A stretch of DNA of 64,000 bases from Hymenobacter sp. CRA2 (lineage in GTDB: Bacteria; Bacteroidota; Bacteroidia; Cytophagales; Hymenobacteraceae). The notes beneath the pieces were generated by a model. The model searched no databases and was not told the DNA's origin. It saw only the letters and a list, made by a program, of their open reading frames with translations. The stretch lies in the NCBI RefSeq assembly GCF_002007105.1, contig NZ_MVBC01000010.1:1-64000 (forward strand). Direction: 5' to 3'. Each line of letters begins with the position of its first letter. Position 1 is the first letter of the stretch. Position numbers and translations under genes: made by a program. Of the stretch, positions 16,446 through 26,143 are shown in pieces.

Positions 16446-16566
16446 GCCGGCGCCGCAGCCCGCGCGGCAAGCTCGGCATTATCCTTTTGACGCTGCGGCC
16501 CGTTGGCTTGGGCAGGGCTGACCGCAGTCGGCAGCCTTGCTCACACCACAACCAAACCCCTCTACT

Positions 16567-16956
16567 ATGGACCAGCCTATTTCGCGCCGCCAGCACGCCA
16601 TTCCGGAATTTACCATGATTCCATCCATCGCCGCCGCCCCGGCCGCGTTTGGCTTTACCGACGACAAAACCGCGTCGACGTTATGCTACGTGCTCAGCGG
16701 CACGGCCCTGCTCTCTTCCCTGTTTACCCGCGCCGAGTGGGGCGCCGTGAAGGTTATCCCCTACAAAGCTCACCTGGCCATTGACGCAGTGAGCGGCCTG
16801 ACGGCGTTGTCGGCCCCGTGGCTGTTCGGCTTCGCCAAGAACAAGCGCGCCCGCAATGCCTTCCTCATCATGGGCGCCATTGCCGGTATAGTCACGGCCC
16901 TGTCGCGCCCGGAGGAAATGCCCGAATACGAGACGGAAGGTTCCGGCGACGAATAA
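16567..16956 (+). CDS. Small membrane protein of unknown function
   Basis: 129 residues with about three hydrophobic segments (around 40-52, 72-88 and 98-112) between polar ends, and an acidic tail (EYETEGSGDE). The short hydrophobic repeats, including LSAPWLFGF, resemble SPW-repeat membrane proteins, but this is only a suggestion. A strong terminator follows 21 bases after the stop codon. Probably an inner-membrane protein; function unknown. Confidence 0.7.
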   Translation: MDQPISRRQHAIPEFTMIPSIAAAPAAFGFTDDKTASTLCYVLSGTALLSSLFTRAEWGAVKVIPYKAHLAIDAVSGLTALSAPWLFGFAKNKRARNAFLIMGAIAGIVTALSRPEEMPEYETEGSGDE

Positions 16957-16977
16957 GCGCCTAGTCGTTTCGCCAAA

Positions 16978-17024
16978 CGAAAGAGCCCCGGCTTCACTTA
17001 CGCTGTGAAGCCGGGGCTCTTTCG
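16978..17024. terminator. Perfect 20-bp bidirectional terminator hairpin
   Basis: The stem 16978-16997 pairs perfectly with 17005-17024 around a 7-base loop; the AAAGAGCCCCGG/CCGGGGCTCTTT ends supply a short U-tract in both directions. Confidence 0.75.
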
Positions 17025-17101
17025 TGTGACAGGGCGTATTAGAACGTTATGCGGAGCGTATAGTGGCATCTAGCGGGCGTCGTTGAGCGACAACGTCAGC
17101 C

Positions 17102-17220
17102 GCCCGTCATGTCGAGCGTAGCCGAGGCATCTCGCGTGCTGATGATGGATAGTAACCGCATCGTGCAACGAGAAGAATAGTCCCCGAGCGAGATGTCTCG
17201 ACAAGCTCGACATGACGGGC
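17102..17220. repeat. 119-bp palindromic (REP/MITE-like) element
   Basis: The left arm (17102-17135) begins GCCCGTCATGTCGAGC and ends GGCATCTCGC. The right arm (17188-17220) is its reverse complement with a few mismatches, beginning GCGAGATGTCTCGAC. About 50 bases separate the arms. There is no coding capacity. It looks like a non-autonomous miniature element or an intergenic REP sequence; no second copy was found in this window. Confidence 0.65.
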
Positions 17221-17258
17221 TTTTGCAAGTCGGGCAACATCAGCATACGTAGATCAGC

Positions 17259-18275
<1,017 letters not shown>

Positions 18276-18434
18276 GCGAAAAGGTGAATTGGTTGTAGGG
18301 AGTTGAGCTGTTGCGTCGGAACGACGTGCTATCCGCAACCTACCGGCCGCGGAATGGTTGGTGGGCCTTTCCCCTCCGGGGCCATGCTATCTGCTAAGGC
18401 CGCGCCGCGCCATCAGCTTTCGGCCCGACAGCGC

Positions 18435-19514
18435 CTACTGCTTGCGGGCTTTACGCTGCTTGTTCTCGGCTTTGATGCGCGGCTTCACGCCGTCGTCCAC
18501 GCCCCGGCCAGTGGCTACGGGCTGATACAGGGAGCTAGTAGTAACGGGCGCGGGCGGGGCCGTTTTGATCTGGTAGCGGTGCACGATATTGGCCGAAATC
18601 CGGTCCGTCAGGTGCGGCAGAATCTGGTGCGAGAACGAGGCGCCGCGGGCCTTCCAGCCCACCGGCAGCTCCTGCCGCGGCCGCACCGAGGAGCGCACCA
18701 TAGCGTTAACGACTTTGCTGGGCGGGTCCATGGCGGCCATGCGCGGGGTGCCGCCGCTGTAGTTGGCCGCGTGGCCCCAGAAGGGCGTGTCCACGGCCCA
18801 GGGCTCGATGGTCACCACCTTGATGTTCTTGTTGCCTTGCAGGCGCAGCTCGTGGTACAGGGCGCGGTCGAAGTTGCGGATGGCGCCTTTGGTGGCGGCG
18901 TATACGGCGTGGTAGGCCAGCGGCACCTTGCTTTCCACCGAGCCCAGGTTTATGAGCGTGCCCTGGCCTTGTTGCCGGAAGATCTTGACGGCCGCGTGAC
19001 TGCCGTAGATGATGCCCTTGAGGTTGACGTCAACCATGCGGGAATAGTCGGCTATGGGCAGGTCCCAGAACCGCCCGATGCCGCCCACGCCCACGTCGTT
19101 GACCCACACGTCGACGCGGCCGAACTGCTTCAGGGCCGCATCGGCCAGGGCCTGCACCTGCTCGGGCTGGCTGATGTCGGTGGTGACGACCAGGGCCTGC
19201 CCGCCGCCGGCGCGCACTTTGGCGGCTACTTCCTCCAGCACTTCGGTGCGGCGGGCGGCCAGCACCACGTTGGCTTTCATGGCCCCGAGCTGTTCGGCCA
19301 TGCCGCGCCCAAAGCCGCTGGAGGCCCCAATGATGACGTAGGTTTTACCCTGTACTTTCTTCTGCACGGCCGCGCCAGGCCGGGACGTGGCGCAGGCGCT
19401 CAGCAGCCCGACAAGCAGCAGCAGCGCGCTTAGGTGCTGTAGGGAGCGGCGGTAACGACTAAGAGGATTGGCGGGGACAGCAACAATCGGCGGTGAAGCG
19501 ACAAGGTGGTTCAT
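18435..19514 (-). CDS. SDR family oxidoreductase with lipoprotein-type signal
   Basis: 359 residues. A classical SDR core has GASSGFG for NAD(P) binding, VNDVGVGG in place of NNAG, the serine in INLGSVES and the catalytic YAATK. Two things are odd. The protein begins with about 24 residues plus a hydrophobic stretch ending LLSAC (Cys41), a lipobox, followed by small residues (ATSRPG). It also has a C-terminal extension rich in basic residues (KAENKQRKARKQ). If the lipobox is used, an NAD(P)-dependent domain would face the periplasm; alternatively the hydrophobic stretch is only a membrane anchor. The ATG at 19514 is preferred over one 28 codons upstream. Confidence 0.8.
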   Translation of the reverse strand: MNHLVASPPIVAVPANPLSRYRRSLQHLSALLLLVGLLSACATSRPGAAVQKKVQGKTYVIIGASSGFGRGMAEQLGAMKANVVLAARRTEVLEEVAAKVRAGGGQALVVTTDISQPEQVQALADAALKQFGRVDVWVNDVGVGGIGRFWDLPIADYSRMVDVNLKGIIYGSHAAVKIFRQQGQGTLINLGSVESKVPLAYHAVYAATKGAIRNFDRALYHELRLQGNKNIKVVTIEPWAVDTPFWGHAANYSGGTPRMAAMDPPSKVVNAMVRSSVRPRQELPVGWKARGASFSHQILPHLTDRISANIVHRYQIKTAPPAPVTTSSLYQPVATGRGVDDGVKPRIKAENKQRKARKQ

Positions 19515-19664
19515 GGAAGACAGGTTTGCAGTAAAAGCTCCTGTCCCTACGGCCCGCGCCCAACCGTTGATATAGCCCAGCTTGCTAAAAACGGGCATTT
19601 TTGCGGGCCACTACCTTCCCATATGCCGCATTCTGGCGTCCCACTGCTGCCCGGCCGGGCAGCG

Positions 19665-22454
19665 TTATTTCCTGGCGCGCCGCACCGTTGGGTGGCTTTG
19701 CAGGTCGAGGGGCTGAGCAAAGGCCACGCCGCGCAGCACCGCGTCGCTCTGCCGCTGCTGGGCCAGGCGGTTGGCATCGGGCAGGGCCGTTTGCTGGCTG
19801 AGTACTTTGCCGCGGCCGTCGAGCACCTGCAGCGTGAGCTGCTGCGCGGTGACAGTGGCCTTGAGCGTGGCGCCCGCGCCTACCGGCAGGCGGGTAGCGG
19901 CGAAGGGAAATACATCCATGACCACGTCGGTGGCCACCTCGTGCAGAGTGTAGGTATGGATGCTGGTAGGCCCGGCTTGGTAACGGGCCTGCACCCAGCC
20001 ACGGCCCACGGCAAAGCGGTAGTCCAGGTCGCGTAGGGCGGCGGGCAGGCGCGGGGCCAGGGTCAGCTGGTGGTTGATGAGGTCGGGCCGGATGCCGAGG
20101 AAATGCTGGTACCAGGCGCGCAGCTGTTCGGCATTGGACCAGGCCTGCAGGTAGGTGCCGGTGAGGCGCGGCCACGCCTCGCCGGGGTGCGGGTAGGCAT
20201 CCATGTTTTCGCTCAGGCCGCCCACCACGCCGCGCGTCAGAGCCTGCCGGTTCATGTTGGCAAATAGCTGCCAGGCCGTTTCCACCTGCCCGGCCTCGAT
20301 CATGCGCTGCATGGCCATGCCATTGTTCCACAGCCACACGGCGCCGCGGTGGTAGGCGGCATCCTTGTGGTAATACTCGGGCGCGAAGTGGAAGGGGTGA
20401 AACTGCGCATCCTGCCGGTTCAGCGAGGCCACGCCCCACGGATATACCAGTTCTTCCCAGCACTTGCGCGTGACCTGCCAGCGAAACGCCGGGTCGTCGA
20501 CCATATCCAGGGCGTAGAGCTGGTTGGGGCGCAACGTGAAGTCGGCGCGGCCCTGCTTATCGAGGCGGTCGGCGAGATAGGGGTGCCGGGCGTCGCGGTA
20601 GTCGCGGGCGAAGTGCTGCTTTACCTGCGCGGCCAGCTGCGCCCACTTGGCCTGGCTGGCCGTGTCGTGCATGTAGGTGGCGAAGTAGGCGCCGGCCCGT
20701 AGCTGCTGGTACCACAGCGCCTGAATGTCGTTGGCGCGGGTGCCGCGGGGCGTGAAGGCCACCAGGTGCTGGTCGCGCGCGTCCATCCAGGTTTCGTTGT
20801 CTTCGTGCAGCAGGTAGCCCCGCTCGTCGGTCCAGTACTGCAGCGCCCCCTCGATGCTGGCCTGCACGCTGGGGTACAGCTGCCGGATCAGGGCCGTGTC
20901 GCCAGTATACTGCACGTAGTCCTGCAGCCCGATGACGAAGCGCGGCGTGCCGTCGGTGGTGTGGTAATCGATGTTGCTCGGGTTGACGATGTTGGGCACC
21001 CGGCCGTAGTAGCGCGAACTTTTGTCGCGCTGCTGATACTGCGCAAACGCAAGCAGAATCTTGCGGGCCGTATCGAACTGGCCCGTCACCAGCACGGCAC
21101 CCGGCAGCGCGATGAACTCGTCGCGGCCCCAGTACTCGTTGAACCACGGCAGCCCGGCGTAGATGCCCTCGCCCTGCTGGCGCGTGACGAGCTGGTCCAT
21201 GGTGGCGTTGAGCCAGCGCAGGGCCAGCGTCAGGGAGTCGTCGCTGCTGCGCAGGTAGGTGTTGGTGCCCAGGTACTGCGCCATGCGCTGCTGGCGCGCC
21301 TGCTTAAGCTTTTCACCGTCGCGCTGGGCTTCCTGAATAAGCGCGTTGACCTCGGCTTCGTCCTTGCCCACGGCGACGTAAAAGCCGTCGGCGGTGGTTT
21401 CGGCCCGCTGCTCGCGCACGGCCAGACTCGCACCGGCCTGCTTCGGCGCCACCCCGATCAGGAAGCCGCCCTCCCGCGCCGAGTACAAGGCCACATGCTG
21501 CGGCTGGCGCAGGAAGCGCACGTTGTCGCCCTTGAGCCGAATACCGACGGTGCCGGTGGCGCCGCGCAGGCTTACGTCCAGCACGTTGCGCTCATCCAAT
21601 AGCCACAGCTCCTCCGTCGGGCCAGCGGCGTGCCGGCGCACCAGCTTGTGTGGGTACACCGTGGCCTCGGCCGTGCGGTTATCGAGCAGCTGGCTGCCCG
21701 CAAACAGCTCGTAGCCGCCGAACACGCGGTTTTTGGCCACGTTCAGCCCCTCGAACCAGGCCCACTCTGGGTGGTTGGTGTCGTGCGTCTGCGTGAAATA
21801 GTACGCCGCGACTTTGTTGGTGAAGGAGGCGGGACGGTTGGCGGCGCGCGGCACGGCTATCCGCATCGTCTCCAGCACGTCGGCATTGGCCTGGCCCAAG
21901 TCCAACGCCGCCGATTTCATGAAGCCGATGATGCCCCACTTGGAGGCCGCGTAGCTGCTGCCGTGGCGGAAGCCCTTTTTGCCCTGCCCCGAGGCCGTCA
22001 GAATGATGCTGCCTTGCTTGCGCTCCGCCATCATCGGCGCGAAAGCCCGCACGGTGTTGGCCGTGCCGGTCAGGTTCACATCGATGGCGTCGTGCCACTG
22101 CGCGTCGGTCATTTCCAGCAGGGGCGCAAAAATCTGGATGCCGGCGTTGGCCACCAGAATATCCACCGGGCCCAGCTCGCGCCCGGCCTGCTCGGCGGCG
22201 CGGCGCAGCGCGCTCAGGTCGCGGATGTCGGCCGTGACGGCGATGAAGCGGCCGCCTTCTTCCTCCACCAGCCGCTGGGTTTCGGCCAGGTCGGCGGGCG
22301 TGGCGGCCGGGTATTGGGTTTCGTCGCTGGCCGCGGCGGCAATGTCGATGCCCATGACGGCGGCGCCTTCGCGGGCGTAGGCCACGGCAATGGCGCGGCC
22401 AATACCGCGGGCGGCGCCGGTTACCACGGCGGTTTTTCCTTGGAGTCGTTGCAT
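19665..22454 (-). CDS. Chimera: truncated SDR fused to GH133 amylo-alpha-1,6-glucosidase-like protein
   Basis: 929 residues, one uninterrupted frame. Residues 1-187 are the first two-thirds of a short-chain dehydrogenase: TGAARGIG (12-19), VANAGI, the serine in ILTASGQG, and the catalytic YAASK (Tyr168, Lys172). The SDR then stops after LDLGQ, where its last ~60-80 residues should be. From about 190 the sequence is a glycogen-debranching (GDE_C/GH133) protein: an N-terminal beta domain starting VPRAANRPASFTNK, then an (alpha/alpha) barrel with GLPWFNEYWGRD (434-445), ETWMDA (554-559) and GLSENMDAYPHPGEAW. No signal peptide is left on the glucosidase part. The start chosen is the canonical SDR start (MQRLQGK); in-frame ATGs exist at 22517 and 22562. 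It lies near the GH13 amylase at 24045. Confidence 0.82.
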   Translation of the reverse strand: MQRLQGKTAVVTGAARGIGRAIAVAYAREGAAVMGIDIAAAASDETQYPAATPADLAETQRLVEEEGGRFIAVTADIRDLSALRRAAEQAGRELGPVDILVANAGIQIFAPLLEMTDAQWHDAIDVNLTGTANTVRAFAPMMAERKQGSIILTASGQGKKGFRHGSSYAASKWGIIGFMKSAALDLGQANADVLETMRIAVPRAANRPASFTNKVAAYYFTQTHDTNHPEWAWFEGLNVAKNRVFGGYELFAGSQLLDNRTAEATVYPHKLVRRHAAGPTEELWLLDERNVLDVSLRGATGTVGIRLKGDNVRFLRQPQHVALYSAREGGFLIGVAPKQAGASLAVREQRAETTADGFYVAVGKDEAEVNALIQEAQRDGEKLKQARQQRMAQYLGTNTYLRSSDDSLTLALRWLNATMDQLVTRQQGEGIYAGLPWFNEYWGRDEFIALPGAVLVTGQFDTARKILLAFAQYQQRDKSSRYYGRVPNIVNPSNIDYHTTDGTPRFVIGLQDYVQYTGDTALIRQLYPSVQASIEGALQYWTDERGYLLHEDNETWMDARDQHLVAFTPRGTRANDIQALWYQQLRAGAYFATYMHDTASQAKWAQLAAQVKQHFARDYRDARHPYLADRLDKQGRADFTLRPNQLYALDMVDDPAFRWQVTRKCWEELVYPWGVASLNRQDAQFHPFHFAPEYYHKDAAYHRGAVWLWNNGMAMQRMIEAGQVETAWQLFANMNRQALTRGVVGGLSENMDAYPHPGEAWPRLTGTYLQAWSNAEQLRAWYQHFLGIRPDLINHQLTLAPRLPAALRDLDYRFAVGRGWVQARYQAGPTSIHTYTLHEVATDVVMDVFPFAATRLPVGAGATLKATVTAQQLTLQVLDGRGKVLSQQTALPDANRLAQQRQSDAVLRGVAFAQPLDLQSHPTVRRARK

Positions 22455-22645
22455 AGCTACCGGTGTACGAGGCGCCGCAGCCTTCGGGATGCGCCTTGGC
22501 GTCGGGGCATCCTTCATTGCCGGGATTTGCCGGGTGAACTGGCTGACTCTCCGGCCAAACATTGCTTCAACGAAAGCAAAACCAGTAGATTAGCCACTCG
22601 GCGGCCTACCACAGTTTATCACCCGTTATTTTCCGTTAGCCCGAT

Positions 22646-23017
22646 ATGCCTTCCAAACAACGCGCCTGGTGGCTGCTCGGCTTAGTGGCCGCCTGCCTGC
22701 TACTGGCCAATGCGCTGCCCGCCTGGCAAAAGCTCTGGTTTGTGACCGAAACCGGCCGCATTAGCTCCAGCAACACCCTCACCGCCCTGCTGCTGATGGG
22801 CTTGTACCTACGCTGGCACCCGGCCCGGGCTCTGCTTATTATCCTGACTGGACTTAGCCTCCTGGTTACCGTTTTTGCCCTGAGCTACCCGCATCCCGGC
22901 CACATGCTGGGCTACGCCATCACCGCACCGCTGCACCTGGTGGCCCTGGCCGTTCTGCTATTCTCCACCGACATCAGGCACTACCTGGCCGGCAGGCAGC
23001 GCTCGGCTCAGTCTTAG
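22646..23017 (+). CDS. Small four-helix membrane protein, unknown function
   Basis: 123 residues with hydrophobic stretches at about 8-26, 42-56, 60-79 and 88-105, suggesting four membrane helices, and a basic C-terminus. No recognised motif. It is divergent from the SDR-GH133 chimera and co-directional with the lipoprotein at 23244. Inner-membrane location is inferred from hydrophobicity alone. Confidence 0.65.
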   Translation: MPSKQRAWWLLGLVAACLLLANALPAWQKLWFVTETGRISSSNTLTALLLMGLYLRWHPARALLIILTGLSLLVTVFALSYPHPGHMLGYAITAPLHLVALAVLLFSTDIRHYLAGRQRSAQS

Positions 23018-23243
23018 CTTATTTGCCGCGGTCCTTGCCGCAGCTTTCCCGCACAAAGATGCTTGCCCGGGCGCGGTGTGGATTGCGCCCCAAGGTGTAC
23101 GCTTTGTTTTCCTGCGGTGGCGGTGCACTTGTTCTTCTGGTCGTCGGCAGGATGTTTGCCTTACAACCTATTGCTTATCCTGCTGATCTTTGTTCCGGGC
23201 CGCCTGGGCAAGGCCGCTCGTCTTTTCAGGCTATTTCTTATCC

Positions 23244-23957
23244 ATGTTCACTCGTCGCCTCATCTGGCCGCTAGCTCTGCTTAGCCTGTTTTCTACGGCC
23301 TGCGCCCGTCAGCAATTCGCGGCGCGCACCGTGCAGGCCGCTCCCCTGACTGCACACCGCAGCGTTGCCATCCTGCCCTTCGACGTAGCGCTGGACCGCC
23401 TGCGGCTGCGCGACCTGGGCTACCTGGGCACCGATCCTTCGGCCGAAGCCACCCGGCAGGCGCAGGACCAGTGGACTGCCCAGCACGAAGAGGAGCGCCG
23501 CACTACCGCCTACGCGCTGCAAAACCTGCTTCACCAGCAGTTGCTGGCCCAGCAGCCCGCCCGCGGCTATACCGTCGACTTCCTCAGCGCCGATGAAACC
23601 AACCGCCGGCTGCGGGCCGCCGGCATCAGCTACGAAAACCTGCTGGACCAGTCCATGCCCGCCCTGCAACAAGCCCTGGGCGTGGATGCCGTTCTGTTTG
23701 GCCGCGCCGAGCTGCACCAGCCCCTGCCGAAGGGCGTGGAGCTGGCCACCCGCCTGCTCTTCAACGAGCCGCTGATCAACACGGCAGGCGCCGTGGACGG
23801 GGCCACCGCCACCCTGGCCCTGCGCGACGCCCGTAGCGGCGAGCTGGCCTGGAGCTTCAGCTACGAGCGAGGCGGTACCAATGCCCTGCAACCAGCGCGG
23901 CTTACCCGGCACTTGGTAAAGGCCGCGGCCCCGGCTCTACCCTACCGTCGTCCGTAA
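23244..23957 (+). CDS. Predicted lipoprotein, unknown function
   Basis: 237 residues beginning with a lipoprotein signal (MFTRRLIWPLALLSLFSTAC, Cys20 as lipidation site). The mature part has SVAILPFDVALDRLR and a central DAVLFGRAEL, the pattern of TolB-amino-terminal/CsgG-like or GNA1162-like periplasmic lipoproteins, but the match is not close enough to name a family. Probably anchored in the outer membrane facing the periplasm. Confidence 0.65.
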   Translation: MFTRRLIWPLALLSLFSTACARQQFAARTVQAAPLTAHRSVAILPFDVALDRLRLRDLGYLGTDPSAEATRQAQDQWTAQHEEERRTTAYALQNLLHQQLLAQQPARGYTVDFLSADETNRRLRAAGISYENLLDQSMPALQQALGVDAVLFGRAELHQPLPKGVELATRLLFNEPLINTAGAVDGATATLALRDARSGELAWSFSYERGGTNALQPARLTRHLVKAAAPALPYRRP

Positions 23958-23974
23958 GCACCCTGCTAATGCCC

Positions 23975-24019
23975 AAGGCCCGGGCGCGGCTGCTGAATCA
24001 GCAGTTGCGCCCGGGCCTT
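23975..24019. terminator. Bidirectional terminator between convergent genes
   Basis: AAGGCCCGGGCGC (23975-23987) pairs with 24007-24019, and the inner bases GCTGCTGA/TCAGCAG extend the stem. It lies between the ends of the lipoprotein and amylase genes and can serve both. Confidence 0.7.
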
Positions 24020-24044
24020 TCAGCTGCCGGAAATCAAGCAGGTG

Positions 24045-25952
24045 CTACTTCTGCAGCTCCAGCACCACGGCGGTTTTGGCCGGCAGCTGCAGGGTATTCA
24101 GGTCGGCCAGGGTTTCGCCGGTCAGCACGTTGCGCGCCTTGGTGAAGCTGCTCATGCGCTCCGCGAAGCGGGCCGTGGGCAGCGCGGCGGCCTTATCGGT
24201 GGCGTTGGTGGCCACCATCACCGTGCCCGCGTTGTCGTAGCGGAAGTACACGTAGAGGCCGTTTTCGGGCAGGTACTGCATCAGCTTGCCGGCGTGTAGC
24301 GTGGGGTGCGTGCGGCGGTACTGAGCCAGGGTGCGCACGAAGTTGAAGGCGTCGTTTTCGGGGGCGGTGCGGCCGGCGGCGCTGAACTTGTTGTCCTTGT
24401 CGCCGGGGAAGCCGCCGGGAAAGTCGCGGCGCACCTCCGCGTCGGAGGGGTCCTTGAAGTTCTTCATCAGAATCTCCGTGCCGTAGTACATCGACGGAAT
24501 GCCGCGGGTGGTGAGCAACCAGGTCAGGCCTATCCGGTAGCGCCCCATATCCTCCCCGATTTCGGAGAGGAAGCGGTTGTGGTCGTGGTTGTCGAGGAAG
24601 GTGACGAGCTTCGTCGGGTCCTCATACAGGGCATCCTGCGCCAGCGCCTGGTACGGGCGCTGCACGCTGCCGTCCCAGCCGGTGGCGCCGGCCGTGCCCA
24701 CTTCCTTCAGGCCCGCTATCATAGCGCCTTCCAGCACGAAATCCAGCCCGCCGGGCTGGTTGGACCTGAAGGGGAAGTTGACCTTGTTGCGCACGAAGTA
24801 CGCCTGCTCGATGGCGTTGCTGACCGCCGATTCGCCGAAGATGTGAATCTTGGGGTACTCGGTCAGCAGCGCGGCGTTGCAGCGGTTCATGAAGGGCAGG
24901 TCGTTGTACATGTAGGTGTCGATGCGCCAGGCATCCACCCCGAACATTTCCACCGTCCACAGCGCGTGCTGAATCAGGAAGTTGGCCACGTAGGGGTTCT
25001 GCTGGTTCAAATCGGGCAGGAAGGGCACGAACCAGCCGTCCTGGGTTACCCGGCGGTCAATCTGCGCCGCGTGCGGGTCGATGATGGGCTGCTGCCGGTA
25101 AGAGGTATTGGTGTAGCTGGGCCACTGGTGCAGCCAGCTTTTCATCGGCAGGTCCTTCACCGTCCAGTGGTTGATGCCCACGTGGTTGTACACCGCATCC
25201 TGCACCACTTTCAGCCCCTGCGCGTGGGCCTTTTCCACGAAGGCCTTGTAGGCCGCGTTGCCGCCCAGGCGTCGGTCCACGTTGTAGTGGTCGGTAAAGC
25301 CGTAGCCGTGGTAGGCCGAGCGCATGTTGCCGCCTTCGTTGGTGAGCGGCTGGTCGTTTTCGATGACGGGCGTAAACCAGACGGCCGTCACGCCCAGGTC
25401 CTTCAGGTAATCGAGGTGCTGGGCCGCGCCCTGCAGGTCGCCCCCGTGCCGGTAGAAGGGGTTGGCGCGGTCGGCGTTGGGGTCGGCCATGTCAGCGAAC
25501 TTGTCGTTCGTCGGGTCGCCGTTGACGAACCGGTCGGGCATGGCCAGGTAGATAAAGTCGGCCTGCGTGACGCCCTGGCCTTTCGGAGCGTTGTCGCGGG
25601 CTTTTAGCTCCCACGTGCGCGTCACGGTCTGAGCGCCTTTCTTGCCCACCAGCTGCACCTTGCCGGGCTTGGCCGTGGGCGCAATGCCCAGGTCGAGAAA
25701 GGCGTAGTTGGCATTTTCGACGGTGTGCGCCTTTACCAGCTTCACGCCGGGGTAGTTGACGGAGTACGTCAGGGTGCCGGCCTGCGGGCCGTACACCAGC
25801 AGCTGCACGTCGTGGTACTTCATGCCCACCCACCAGTTGGTGGGGTTCACCCGCTGAATGGCAGGTGCTTGGGCCGCTGCTAGCACGGGCAGCAATAGCC
25901 ACACGAGCAAAGCCGTGCAGCCGCGGAATCGAGTCAGAAACGCGTGGGACAT
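24045..25952 (-). CDS. GH13 alpha-amylase family glycosidase (neopullulanase/SusA-like)
   Basis: 635 residues with a signal peptide (about 1-28). An N-terminal beta-sandwich (NPTNWWVGMKYHDVQLLVYG) is typical of Bacteroidetes cyclomaltodextrinase/neopullulanase-like enzymes. The catalytic (beta/alpha)8 barrel has the GH13 triad: Asp345 in AWRID, Glu374 in IFGES and Asp457 in LDNHD, plus DAVYNHVG. It hydrolyses alpha-1,4 (and possibly alpha-1,6) glucans, probably in the periplasm or on the cell surface. With the GH133 debranching module downstream it fits alpha-glucan breakdown. No SusC/SusD pair is visible here. Confidence 0.9.
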   Translation of the reverse strand: MSHAFLTRFRGCTALLVWLLLPVLAAAQAPAIQRVNPTNWWVGMKYHDVQLLVYGPQAGTLTYSVNYPGVKLVKAHTVENANYAFLDLGIAPTAKPGKVQLVGKKGAQTVTRTWELKARDNAPKGQGVTQADFIYLAMPDRFVNGDPTNDKFADMADPNADRANPFYRHGGDLQGAAQHLDYLKDLGVTAVWFTPVIENDQPLTNEGGNMRSAYHGYGFTDHYNVDRRLGGNAAYKAFVEKAHAQGLKVVQDAVYNHVGINHWTVKDLPMKSWLHQWPSYTNTSYRQQPIIDPHAAQIDRRVTQDGWFVPFLPDLNQQNPYVANFLIQHALWTVEMFGVDAWRIDTYMYNDLPFMNRCNAALLTEYPKIHIFGESAVSNAIEQAYFVRNKVNFPFRSNQPGGLDFVLEGAMIAGLKEVGTAGATGWDGSVQRPYQALAQDALYEDPTKLVTFLDNHDHNRFLSEIGEDMGRYRIGLTWLLTTRGIPSMYYGTEILMKNFKDPSDAEVRRDFPGGFPGDKDNKFSAAGRTAPENDAFNFVRTLAQYRRTHPTLHAGKLMQYLPENGLYVYFRYDNAGTVMVATNATDKAAALPTARFAERMSSFTKARNVLTGETLADLNTLQLPAKTAVVLELQK

Positions 25953-26143
25953 GAGAATGGGGCTGGGGAATGCAGGAACCTCAACGGGAGTACGGGCAAG
26001 TTAGAACGATTCCGGAGGAATAAGTTGCGCGGTTTCTTTACCGTGGCGCATACGTGGTTGCGTGCGTTCGACTTGAGCCTGATTTGAATGACGCCAGTGC
26101 TTACCTTGTTCCCATCATCCGTGTTTACCTTACCCTCCTGCCG

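Larger units (their letters stand above)
16957..17258. other. Intergenic gap with terminator and palindromic repeat element
   Basis: 302 bases containing the terminator at 16978-17024 and the large inverted-repeat element at 17102-17220. No gene is supported. Confidence 0.6.

Noticed and set aside
18303-19433. Plus-strand frame opposite the lipobox SDR
   Set aside because: Shadow of the minus-strand SDR; His/Gly/Val-rich with no motifs.
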